64,000 bases of DNA from Pseudomonadota bacterium. Lineage in GTDB: Bacteria; Pseudomonadota; Gammaproteobacteria; Burkholderiales; Gallionellaceae. A program made the translations under genes and the position numbers. The DNA is taken from NCBI GenBank assembly GCA_021800795.1, contig JAJYYO010000002.1:146921-210920 (forward strand), written 5' to 3'. Below, one piece after another: positions 8,420 to 16,561 of the stretch (position 1 is the first letter of the stretch; the number at the start of each line of letters is the position of its first letter). The notes below the pieces were generated by a model. The model saw only the letters and a list, made by a program, of their open reading frames with translations, ran no database searches and was not told the origin of the DNA.

Positions 8420-9165
8420 TGGAATCGAAATCCGAATTCAGCGATTACATCGTGTATGTGGATGAAAGCGGTGATCACAGCCTGACTTCGATAGATGCGG
8501 GCTACCCAGTATTCGTGTTGTCATTCTGCGTGTTTCGCAAGGATGACTATGCCGAGAGGGTTACTCCTGCGGTGCGTAAACATAAATTCGATGTGTTCGG
8601 GCACGATATGGTGGTGCTGCACGAACATGAAATACGCAAGAAAACCGGTGCGTTTGCACGTCTGGGAAAGGAAGCGCGTGAAGGTTTTATGGAGTCGCTG
8701 ACCAATATCATTGCGGCTGCCGACTTTACGCTGATTGCGGTGGTGATTGACAAACGCCGCTTGGCAAACAAGTATATAAATCCTGCGCATCCATATCATT
8801 TGGCGATGGCGTTTGGGCTGGAGCGGCTCCATCGCTTGGTGCGGAGTCGGGGGCAGGATGATCGCATTACGCACATTGTTTGCGAGGCACGCGGATCGAA
8901 AGAAAACGCTGAGCTGGAGCTGGAGTTTCGCCGCATCCGTGATGGTGCGAATTATTTCAATAAGCGGTTGCCGTTTGAGTTGATGATTGCAGACAAGAAA
9001 ACCAATTCGGAGGGAATGCAGTTGGCTGATTTAACGGCTCGGCCTATCGGTATTTCGGTATTACGTCCCGAGCAGCTGAACCGTGCGATGGCAATATTGG
9101 AAAGCAAATTTTATCGGGATGGTGCGGGGAATAAGAACGGCTTCGGGCTAAAAGTGTTTCCCTAG
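8419..9165 (+). CDS. DUF3800 family protein
   Basis: The 248-residue protein contains the DUF3800 hallmark YVDESGD (residues 13-19) and the C-terminal SEGMQLADLTARPIG. A GDH...LHEHEIRK segment and several conserved Asp/Glu lie between them. The fold is thought to be RNase H-like with acidic catalytic residues (family knowledge). DUF3800 genes recur in defence islands and next to R-M systems, but the biochemical role is not settled. ATG 8419 overlaps the preceding TGA; a GTG three codons earlier is the alternative. It follows the wHTH gene in what looks like a two-gene cassette between the ATPase and hsdR1. Confidence 0.8.
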   Translation: MESKSEFSDYIVYVDESGDHSLTSIDAGYPVFVLSFCVFRKDDYAERVTPAVRKHKFDVFGHDMVVLHEHEIRKKTGAFARLGKEAREGFMESLTNIIAAADFTLIAVVIDKRRLANKYINPAHPYHLAMAFGLERLHRLVRSRGQDDRITHIVCEARGSKENAELELEFRRIRDGANYFNKRLPFELMIADKKTNSEGMQLADLTARPIGISVLRPEQLNRAMAILESKFYRDGAGNKNGFGLKVFP

Positions 9166-9390
9166 AAAGTCGAAAGGCACCGAAGTTGTCCTCGATGCCT
9201 AACGCCGACCGGGTAGTCCCAATCCATTTTGACCTTATTATATTGGTAAAACTTACTGACTTCAACTATTCCTTTTTTGGTAAGGATAAAAGAAGCTTGT
9301 TTAATTTGTTGACGGAGTGACTCTGATATATAAGTAATTGATTTTACGATTTATTCTTAATTAAATTGAAAACGTCAAAGTATAAACAAT

Positions 9391-12300
9391 ATGAGTTTTC
9401 CGCATTACACCGAAGATAGTCTCGTTGAGCAACCTGCCATCCAGCTTTTTGCCGAGCTGGGCTGGGAGACGCTATCGGCTTCGGATGAGGTGACGGGTGC
9501 AGGCGCACTTGCAGCGTGCGCTCCCTCACCCCAGCCCTCTCCCGGTGGGAGAGGATGTTATTTGGGTCGCGAGACAAAATCCGAGGTGGTGCTAGGCGCG
9601 AGATTGCGCAACGTGATGGCGAGGCTGAATCCATCGCTGCCACCAGAAGCCATCTCCGCCGCCGTGGATGAATTGTCGCGTGACCGTTCCGCGATGACGC
9701 CTGCCGCCGCAAACCGCGAGCTGTGGGATTCGATGCGCGACGGGGTGAAGGTGTCTGTGCCTGATACAGCGAAAGGCGGAGTGAAGATCGAGCGGGTGCG
9801 GGTGGTGGATTGGGATGATCCCGCCGCCAACGATTTTCTGCTGGTCAGCCAGATGACCATTGTCGGCCAGCTCTACACCTGCCGCCCGGATTTGATCGGT
9901 TTCGTGAATGGACTGCCGTGGGTGGTGATCGAATTGAAGAAGCCGGGTGTGCCTGCGAAGCAAGCCTTTGATGGCAACCTGACAAGTTACAAGCACGCGC
10001 AGAACGGCGCGCCGTCGTTGTTCTGGTCTAATGCGTTGCTGATCGCCTCAAATGGCACGGATAGTCGCGTTGGTTCGCTGACTGCCGATTGGGAACGGTT
10101 CTTTGAGTGGAAGCGTATCGAAAGCGAAGACGAGATACGTCGTGTGTCGCTGGAAGTGATGTTGCGCGGACTATGTGAACCTGCGCGCCTGCTGGATATG
10201 GTGGAAAACTACACGCTGTTTTCAGAGCACAAGAGCGGTCTTACCAAGATCATTGGGCAAAACCATCAATTCATCGGCGTGAACAATGCTATCCGCGCCA
10301 TGCTCAAGGCGCGCGAAGAAGGCCACGGGCGAGGCGGCGTGTTCTGGCAGACGCAGGGCTCAGGCAAGAGTTTTTCAATGGTGTTCTTTGCGCAAAAGGT
10401 GTTGCGCAAGGTTCTTGGTAATTGGACGTTTGTGGTTGTTACCGACCGGGTTGAACTGGACGAGCAGATTGCCAAGACATTTGCGGCCTGTGGTGCGGTG
10501 AGCGATGCTGCCGCCTGCCACGCGCAAAGCGGCGCGCAATTGCGCGAATTGCTCTCCGGCAATAATCGCTATGTGTTTACGCTGATCCACAAGTTCCAGA
10601 CGGCTGAATTGTTGTGCGACCGGCGCGATGTGATTGTGCTGACCGACGAGGCGCACCGCAGTCAGTACGATATGCTGGCGCTGAACATGCGCGCAGCATT
10701 GCCGAATGCGATGTTTGTCGCGTTCACCGGCACGCCGCTGATCGCAGGCGAAGAGCGCACACGCGAGGTGTTCGGCGATTACGTTTCCATTTACGACTTC
10801 CAGCAGTCCGTCGAAGATGGTGCGACGGTGCCGCTGTTCTATGAAAATCGCACGCCTGAATTGCATCTGGATAATCCGGACCTGAACGATGACATCTACG
10901 AATTGATCGAGAACGCCGATTTATCTGATGAGGCCGAGAAAAAGTTGGAACGCGAACTGGGGCGGCAATACCACCTGATTACTCGTGACGACCGGCTGGA
11001 TACGGTGGCGCAGGACATCGTGAAGCATTTCCTCGGGCGCGGTTTTCAGGGCAAGGCGATGGTAGTGTCCATCGATAAGGCGACGGCGCTGCGCATGTAC
11101 GACAAGGTGCGCAAGTATTGGCCGCACCCTCACCCCAACCCTCTCCCAAGGGGAGAGGGGGCTGATATTGATATGGCTGTGGTGGTATCAGCAGGGCAGA
11201 ACGAGATTGAGCAGATGGCGAAGCTGGGCATTGACATCGTGCCGCACCGCAAGCGCATGAACGATGAAAAGCTGGATGAAAAATTCAAGGACACAACCGA
11301 TCCGCTGCGGCTGGTCTTCGTCTGTGCGATGTGGCTGACAGGCTTTGATGCGCCGAGCTGTTCGACCATCTATCTCGACAAACCGATGCGCAACCACACG
11401 CTGATGCAGACCATCGCACGCGCTAACCGCGTGTACCCCGGCAAGCACAGCGGCTTGATCGTGGACTACGCCAACGTGTTCGCTTCGCTGGAGAAGGCGC
11501 TGGCGATTTACGGCAAAGGTGGCGGCGGAGAAATGCCGGTGCGCGACAAGAAGGCGTTGGCGGATGAGCTGCGCGTTGCTGTGAATGACGCGAATGTGTT
11601 TTGCCGGGAGCATGGCGTCGCTTTGGCGGAAATCGAAACCATGCCAACGGCAAACTTTGCACAAGCTGGCGCGATCAATGCTGCCGCAGACCGCCTGATG
11701 GCACCGGAAGCAATCAAGCGCGACTTCCTCGCGCTGGAGGCATTGGTCAGCAGCCTGTATCGCGCGGTGAAGCCAGATCCGGTAGCGATAGAGTTTGTGC
11801 AACGTTGCGGTTGTCTTGCCGCAATCGCACAGTGCATCCGCACTGTGACCGAGCCGCCGGATATTTCGCACATCATGCAGGGTATTCAGGATTTGCTGGA
11901 CGAATCTATCGCGGCAGAGCCGTTCAAGATTCGGCAAACGACTTCAGCCTATGGGCAGATCGACCTTTCCAAGATTAATTTTGAGGCGTTGCGCAAACGC
12001 TTCGAGAACAAGAAGCCGAGCAACACGGATGTTGAACGTTTGAAAGCAGCGGTGCGGGCGCAACTGGAACGTATGGTGCGTTTCAACCCGACCCGCGCCG
12101 ACTATTTGCAAAAGTTCCAGGAATTGATTGAGGGTTACAACTCGGGTAGTCGCAACATCGAAGAGGTTTTCAAAGAGCTGCTGGCGCTATCGTCTGTACT
12201 GACGGAAGAGCAGACGCGCCATGTGCGCGAAAACCTCACCGAAGAAGAGTTAACCATCATGGATATTCTGACCCGGCCCGCTCCTGAACTGACCAAAGAG

Positions 12301-12543
12301 GAGCGGGAAGAAGTGAAGAAGGTCGCACACCATCTGCTGGAGACGCTGCATAAGTTGCTGGTGCTGGGATGGAGGCAAAAAATCTCTACCCGCGCCCGGG
12401 TGAAGATCGAAATCGAGAATGCGCTTGATGAAGGCTTGCCGCGCGCTTACTCCAAAGAAATCTATGAGTCCAAGTGCTCAGCCGTATTTGAACATGTGTA
12501 TCAGAGTTATCAAGGTGAAGGTCGTAGCGTCTATGCCGCGTGA
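9391..12543 (+). CDS. hsdR: Type I restriction endonuclease/translocase subunit (HsdR), system 1
   Basis: The ATP-dependent DNA translocase and nuclease of the type I complex, 1050 residues. The PD-(D/E)xK nuclease is intact (PDLIGF with D167, then E181-L-K183). The SF2 motor has Walker A TQGSGKS at 321-327, DEAH at 419-422, FTGTPL shortly after, and motif VI QTIARANRVYPGK. The C-terminal helical domain is present. Two palindromic repeats are inserted in frame. One lies near residues 44-55 (APSPQPSPGGRG), just before the nuclease core, and the other near residues 579-591 (PHPNPLPRGEGA), in the second motor lobe. Both sit in likely loops. The gene is separated from DUF3800 by ~225 bp of AT-rich DNA, so it probably has its own promoter. 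Confidence 0.95.
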   Translation: MSFPHYTEDSLVEQPAIQLFAELGWETLSASDEVTGAGALAACAPSPQPSPGGRGCYLGRETKSEVVLGARLRNVMARLNPSLPPEAISAAVDELSRDRSAMTPAAANRELWDSMRDGVKVSVPDTAKGGVKIERVRVVDWDDPAANDFLLVSQMTIVGQLYTCRPDLIGFVNGLPWVVIELKKPGVPAKQAFDGNLTSYKHAQNGAPSLFWSNALLIASNGTDSRVGSLTADWERFFEWKRIESEDEIRRVSLEVMLRGLCEPARLLDMVENYTLFSEHKSGLTKIIGQNHQFIGVNNAIRAMLKAREEGHGRGGVFWQTQGSGKSFSMVFFAQKVLRKVLGNWTFVVVTDRVELDEQIAKTFAACGAVSDAAACHAQSGAQLRELLSGNNRYVFTLIHKFQTAELLCDRRDVIVLTDEAHRSQYDMLALNMRAALPNAMFVAFTGTPLIAGEERTREVFGDYVSIYDFQQSVEDGATVPLFYENRTPELHLDNPDLNDDIYELIENADLSDEAEKKLERELGRQYHLITRDDRLDTVAQDIVKHFLGRGFQGKAMVVSIDKATALRMYDKVRKYWPHPHPNPLPRGEGADIDMAVVVSAGQNEIEQMAKLGIDIVPHRKRMNDEKLDEKFKDTTDPLRLVFVCAMWLTGFDAPSCSTIYLDKPMRNHTLMQTIARANRVYPGKHSGLIVDYANVFASLEKALAIYGKGGGGEMPVRDKKALADELRVAVNDANVFCREHGVALAEIETMPTANFAQAGAINAAADRLMAPEAIKRDFLALEALVSSLYRAVKPDPVAIEFVQRCGCLAAIAQCIRTVTEPPDISHIMQGIQDLLDESIAAEPFKIRQTTSAYGQIDLSKINFEALRKRFENKKPSNTDVERLKAAVRAQLERMVRFNPTRADYLQKFQELIEGYNSGSRNIEEVFKELLALSSVLTEEQTRHVRENLTEEELTIMDILTRPAPELTKEEREEVKKVAHHLLETLHKLLVLGWRQKISTRARVKIEIENALDEGLPRAYSKEIYESKCSAVFEHVYQSYQGEGRSVYAA
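9521..9554. repeat. P-family palindrome in hsdR1 (copy 4)
   Basis: CTCCCTCACCCCAGCCCTCT followed by CCCGGTGGGAGAGG. In frame, encoding PSPQPSPGGRG, and in the opposite orientation to copy 1. Confidence 0.8.
11126..11161. repeat. P-family palindrome in hsdR1 (copy 5)
   Basis: ACCCTCACCCCAACCCTCTC followed by CCAAGGGGAGAGGGGG. In frame, encoding HPNPLPRGEG within the second helicase lobe of HsdR1. Confidence 0.8.
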
Positions 12544-12616
12544 TTATTTGAAGGTCAGCGCCTGCAGCGTTAACCATAACAGCAAGGAGTGGAGAAATTC
12601 AGCTGCGGCACGATAA

Positions 12617-12733
12617 TTAAGGAACCGCTGATTTATTCGTCTTCCCCGCAAAAGCGGGGAACCAGCGCCTTTATTTAACTGGGTTCCCGCCTACGCGGGA
12701 ACGACAAAACCGAATAAATCAGCGGTTCCTTAA
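12617..12733. repeat. 117-bp element with perfect 23-bp terminal inverted repeats (MITE-like)
   Basis: The arms at 12617-12639 and 12711-12733 are perfect 23-bp inverted repeats with TTAA at the outer ends. Inside are two smaller hairpins, CCCCGCAAAAGCGGGG and GTTCCCGCCTACGCGGGAAC. It lies between the convergent hsdR1 and argA genes. The rest of the 12544-12948 gap shows no gene. No T-run follows the hairpins, so it is not a classical terminator. Confidence 0.8.
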
Positions 12734-12948
12734 GCTACACAGAGGATTTTAATGGGCTGCTTTGGGGCGATTTAATCGCGAGTCCGTCCATCTCCTAAGT
12801 CTCGTTTGTGACACTTCGAGAGTGGCGGCTTTCGGGCAATCAAATCTGCGATTGTATGCAACTCACGTAATGCGTGTTGCGTCAATAAGTTAAGCGCAGC
12901 GGCGCAGCGCGGAAGCATGCTGCCAGAATTTTGGCTGCCGGATAGCCG

Positions 12949-14271
12949 CTATATCTTCCTCGCAAACACCTTGGATTTCCGCTGGTAGTTGTACAGCGAT
13001 TTTTTCTGTTCCGGCAGCGCGGTAACTTCGGTTTCCTTGAAGCCGCGTTCGAGAAACCAGTGCGCGGTGCGGGTGGTCAGCACGAACAGCTTCTTCAGCT
13101 TCTGCGTTTTGGCAAGAGCAATCATATGGTTGAGGATGGCTTCGCCATAGCCGCGATCACGGTACTGCACATCCACCGCCAGACAGGCGAGTTCGGCAGA
13201 CGCTTCGTTGGGGAAGGGATAGAGCGCCGCACACCCGACAATGCGGTGGTCGTGTTCCAGCACCACGAAGCGCTCGATTTCGCGTTCCAGCAATTCGCGA
13301 CTGCGCCTCACCAGTATGCCCTGCTCCTCCAGCGGGATCAGCAGTTTCAGGATGCCGCCGACATCTTCTATCGAGGCATCGCGCAGTGTGTTGAGTGTGG
13401 ATTCCACCACCATGGTGCCTATGCCTTCATCGCTGAACAGCTCTTGCAACACGGCCCCGTCGATATGGCGGCTGATCAGATGGGTGCGTGCAACGCCGGC
13501 TTCGCAGGCGCGTATCGCGCAGGGCAGGAACAGGTTTACGTCGTCCGGCAGTTCTCGATCCGAGGACAATTCGGCCAGTGCCTGGCTGACGGTCAGTTCC
13601 TTGATCAGCTCGCCTTGTTCGCCCAGTACGCCGTCTGTCTCCATCAGAAACATCAGTTTGTCGGCATCCAGCGCGATGGCGGTCGCAGTGGCGACATCTT
13701 CCAGTGTGAGGTTGAACACTTCGCCGGTGGGTGAATAGCCGAGCGGCGAGAGCAGCACCACCTCACCGAATTCCATGCGATCGTTGAGCGCGGCGACATC
13801 CACCTTGCGCACGCTGCCGGTATGTTGCAGATCCACCCCGTTGATTACGCCTATCGGTTGGGCGGTGATGAAGTTGCCGCCCGCCACGCGGATATCGGCA
13901 TTGGCCATCGGCGAATTCGCCAGCCCCATCGACAGCAGCGCTTCGATCTCGACACGTACGCGGCCGACCGCCTCCTTCACGCATTGCATGGTGCGGGCGT
14001 CGGTCAGCCGTATGCCCTGATGATAGCTGTCCTGCAAGTGGTTATCGGCCAGATGCTGTTCGATCTGCGGACGTGCGCCATGCACCAGCACCAGCCGGAT
14101 ACCGAGCGCGGCCAACAGGTTGAAATCGTGCGTCAAACCGATGAATTTTCCGTCTTCGACGACTTCTCCGCCGAATGCGATGACGAAGGTCTTGCCACGA
14201 AAACTGTTGATATAGGGTGCGACGGAACGGAACCAGGCAACGAAATGGGCGGGGGTGGTTTTGATCGGCAT
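12949..14271 (-). CDS. argA: N-acetylglutamate synthase (amino-acid N-acetyltransferase)
   Basis: Catalyses acetyl-CoA + L-glutamate to N-acetylglutamate, the first step of arginine synthesis. The 440 residues have the classical ArgA layout. An N-terminal amino-acid-kinase-like domain, the arginine-binding regulatory part, runs from FRGKTFVIAFGGEVVEDGKF to about residue 290. A C-terminal GNAT domain follows (HDHRIVGCAALYPF...YRDRGYGEAILNHM, then FVLTTRTAHWFLERGF). Length is normal. It lies downstream of rsmE on the minus strand with a ~95-bp gap containing a weak hairpin, and it converges with hsdR1. Confidence 0.95.
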   Translation of the reverse strand: MPIKTTPAHFVAWFRSVAPYINSFRGKTFVIAFGGEVVEDGKFIGLTHDFNLLAALGIRLVLVHGARPQIEQHLADNHLQDSYHQGIRLTDARTMQCVKEAVGRVRVEIEALLSMGLANSPMANADIRVAGGNFITAQPIGVINGVDLQHTGSVRKVDVAALNDRMEFGEVVLLSPLGYSPTGEVFNLTLEDVATATAIALDADKLMFLMETDGVLGEQGELIKELTVSQALAELSSDRELPDDVNLFLPCAIRACEAGVARTHLISRHIDGAVLQELFSDEGIGTMVVESTLNTLRDASIEDVGGILKLLIPLEEQGILVRRSRELLEREIERFVVLEHDHRIVGCAALYPFPNEASAELACLAVDVQYRDRGYGEAILNHMIALAKTQKLKKLFVLTTRTAHWFLERGFKETEVTALPEQKKSLYNYQRKSKVFARKI

Positions 14272-14300
14272 AGCAAATCCTTAAGTTTGTAAAGGGATAA

Positions 14301-14371
14301 GGGGGAAGTGAGAAGTGAGAAGGATAACAGCGGCGCGGAGGTTTTGCCCTTCCCTCTTTACTCTTCTCAGT
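14301..14371. repeat. Imperfect inverted repeat built of GAAGTGA heptads
   Basis: Between rsmE and argA, GGGGAAGTGAGAAGTGAGAA at 14302-14321 contains two 7-bp GAAGTGA units. The sequence CCTTCCCTCTTTACTCTTCT at 14349-14368 can pair with it imperfectly. It resembles in style the heptad repeats found in ruvX, pyrC' and hemD. It could act as a weak terminator or stabilising hairpin for the rsmE transcript. Confidence 0.35.
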
Positions 14372-15101
14372 TATTAAAATCGCCCCACAGCGTCTGGAGT
14401 GCAGACAGCCCGGCAACGGCGGCCGTCTCGGTGCGCAGCACGCGCGCGCCCAGGCGTATGGGTGTAAAGCCGCAAAGCTGCGCAGACTCGCTCTCGGCCC
14501 GTGAAAATCCGCCTTCCGCGCCTATCAGCAATATCACGGCACCTGGAGGCTTTGGCTGATCGCGTAACGAGGCGGCGCCTTGTGGCAGCAGGATATATTT
14601 GCTGACGGTTAATGCGCGTATCTGTTGCAGCCATGCCAGGATGTCCATTGGCGCGTGAATGACAGGCAACACGTTGCGCCCGCATTGCTCGCAAGCCGAG
14701 ATGGCAACTTGTTGCCAGTGCTCAGTGCGGCGGGCGGCGCGCTCGGCGGACAATCGGGCTACGCTGCGCTCGGTGGACAGCGGTTGAATTTCACAAACAC
14801 CCAGCTCGGTGGCCTTCTGTATCACCCAGTCCATCTTCTCGCTGCTGGTCAGGGCCTGCGCCAGCAACACGGGCAAGGGTGATTCGCGGTTGACGTCGAT
14901 CTGGATGATGTCCTTGACGATGACCTGTTTGCCGGAAAGCGCTTCAAGCACGCCATGACACTCGAAGCCCATTCCGTCAAAAAGCTGTACGTTGTCGCCT
15001 TCGCGAAGACGAAGCACGCGGCTGGCATGGTGGGCGGCATCAGCCGGTAAACTGAATGAACCCTGTACGGGAAGCGGGGGCGGACAGTAAAAGCGTGGCA
15101 T
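14367..15101 (-). CDS. rsmE: 16S rRNA (uracil1498-N3)-methyltransferase
   Basis: RsmE methylates U1498 of 16S rRNA using SAM. The 244-residue protein from ATG 15101 (MPRFYCPPPLP) has the N-terminal PUA-like part (HHASRVLRLREGDNVQLFDG) and a C-terminal SPOUT trefoil-knot domain with LIGAEGGFSRAE and LGARVLRTETA, the SAM-binding knot. A longer in-frame extension to 15311 adds unrelated residues and overlaps the oppositely oriented thioredoxin-like gene, so I reject it. It is divergent from that gene with ~70 bp between starts. Confidence 0.95.
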   Translation of the reverse strand: MPRFYCPPPLPVQGSFSLPADAAHHASRVLRLREGDNVQLFDGMGFECHGVLEALSGKQVIVKDIIQIDVNRESPLPVLLAQALTSSEKMDWVIQKATELGVCEIQPLSTERSVARLSAERAARRTEHWQQVAISACEQCGRNVLPVIHAPMDILAWLQQIRALTVSKYILLPQGAASLRDQPKPPGAVILLIGAEGGFSRAESESAQLCGFTPIRLGARVLRTETAAVAGLSALQTLWGDFNN

Positions 15102-15170
15102 GAAGAGAAAGTATGGGTGGCTATGGGCGTGATAATATACCGCCACGGAATATCTTGTCAGGAGCATGAA

Positions 15171-15725
15171 ATGGTCAGTTTGCAACCCCCTCTGTGTGAC
15201 TTCGGCTGGAAGGCGCGTGATTTCGACCTTACAGGTGTGGATGGCGTACGTTATAACCTCGCGAATGCGCGGGGCGAGAACGGTTTGCTGGTGATGTTCA
15301 TCTGCAATCATTGCCCCTATGTGAAGTCGATCCGCGACCGTCTGGTGGCGGACACGCTCGAATTAAAGCAGCACGGCGTCAACAGCATCGCCATCATGTC
15401 CAACGATCCGGCAGAATACGCTGAAGATAGTTTCGACAACATGAAACTGGTCGCACGGCAGTATCAATACCCGTTTCCCTATGTTTGGGACGAGAGTCAG
15501 CAGGTGGCGAAGGAATACGGCGCGGTCTGCACGCCTGATTTTTTCGGGTTCAATGCCGATCTCGAACTGCAATATCGAGGCCGTCTGAATGCATCGCGCA
15601 AGGAAGCAATAGCGGACGCCCCTCGCGATCTGTTTAACGCGATGTTGCAGGTTGCCCGGACCGGCCAGGGGCCGCGCGAGCAGATTGCCAGCATGGGTTG
15701 TTCGATCAAATGGAAAAATGAGTGA
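15171..15725 (+). CDS. Thioredoxin-fold redoxin family protein
   Basis: The 184-residue protein has the AhpC/TSA-redoxin arrangement: PPLCDFGWKARDFDLTGVDG, then LLVMFICNHCPYVKSI with C45-N-H-C48, then the cis-Pro region YGAVCTPDFFGF. The family is widespread as small cytoplasmic thioredoxin-like proteins, possibly peroxide- or disulfide-handling, with unproven substrates. No signal peptide is seen. ATG 15171 follows CAGGAGC at good spacing. Earlier in-frame starts add a non-conserved stretch. The stop overlaps the next gene's ATG (TGATG), so the two are translated together. Confidence 0.85.
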   Translation: MVSLQPPLCDFGWKARDFDLTGVDGVRYNLANARGENGLLVMFICNHCPYVKSIRDRLVADTLELKQHGVNSIAIMSNDPAEYAEDSFDNMKLVARQYQYPFPYVWDESQQVAKEYGAVCTPDFFGFNADLELQYRGRLNASRKEAIADAPRDLFNAMLQVARTGQGPREQIASMGCSIKWKNE

Positions 15726-16552
15726 TGGAACAGCGCAGCCTGTCGAAAACCGGCGCCTTTGGCATGAGCGCCCTGCTCAAGGCGACCATTGCAGCCGTCA
15801 AGCTGGTGGCTGCTGAAGAAATCATGCCGCGCTATCTGAAGGTGGCGCACAAGCATAAAAGCGACGGCAGTCTGTGTACCGATGCGGATATCGCCACGCA
15901 AACCGCACTGGCCCGGAAGCTGCAAGCCATTTGCAATGTCCCGGTGTTAGGCGAGGAAATGACCGAAGATGAGCAGCATGCGATCTGGCATTCCGCACAG
16001 GAAGGTCTGTGGTGTGTGGATCCGATAGACGGTACATCCAACTTCGTGCACGGCCTGCCTTATTTTGCCGTATCGGTCGCCCTGCTGCGCGATGGAAAGA
16101 GCGTGCTGGGGGTGGTCTATGATCCGGTTTCGGATGAAATGTTTGCCGCAGAATCCGGCAGGGGCGCTTATCTGAATGGTGAAAAACTGTTTGGACGCGT
16201 TACCGCCCAGACGATGAGCCGTGCGCTTGCCAATGTCGATCTGAAGCGACTCTCCGCCGGTCTGGCCGCGACATTGGCGACCCGTCCGCCCTGTGCTTCG
16301 CAACGAAATTTCGGCGCCAGTGCGCTGGATTGGTGTTATACCGCCGCCGGACGCTATGATCTTTATCTGCATGGCGGGCAAAAACTCTGGGACTACGCGG
16401 CAGGGGTGCTCATCCTGTCGGAAACGGGCGGATACGCCTGCTGTATCGAGAGCGATGATTTCGCGGCGGGTAATGTCTGGCAGCGTTCGGTTATCGCGGC
16501 GCGCAGCGAGACCTTGTTCGATGAGTGGAAAAAATGGATACGCGCGCAGTAG
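15725..16552 (+). CDS. Inositol monophosphatase family protein (IMPase/FIG superfamily)
   Basis: A Mg2+-dependent sugar/inositol phosphatase of 275 residues. Metal-site motifs are GEE at 76-78, DPIDGTSNF at 99-107 and the C-terminal KLWDYAAGVLILSETGG. These are conserved in SuhB/IMPase, CysQ and FBPase IV relatives, so the exact substrate cannot be fixed from sequence. It overlaps the thioredoxin-like gene upstream (TGATG) and is followed 9 bp later by trkA. The three are probably one transcript. Confidence 0.88.
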   Translation: MEQRSLSKTGAFGMSALLKATIAAVKLVAAEEIMPRYLKVAHKHKSDGSLCTDADIATQTALARKLQAICNVPVLGEEMTEDEQHAIWHSAQEGLWCVDPIDGTSNFVHGLPYFAVSVALLRDGKSVLGVVYDPVSDEMFAAESGRGAYLNGEKLFGRVTAQTMSRALANVDLKRLSAGLAATLATRPPCASQRNFGASALDWCYTAAGRYDLYLHGGQKLWDYAAGVLILSETGGYACCIESDDFAAGNVWQRSVIAARSETLFDEWKKWIRAQ

Positions 16553-16561
16553 GAGAACATA

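Noticed and set aside
9309..9332. TTGACG ... TATATA as an hsdR1 promoter
   Set aside because: The spacing between the two boxes is only about 12 bp, too short for a standard sigma-70 promoter.
12640..12705. Hairpins after hsdR1 as Rho-independent terminators
   Set aside because: Strong stems but no following T-run on either strand; they belong to the palindromic element.
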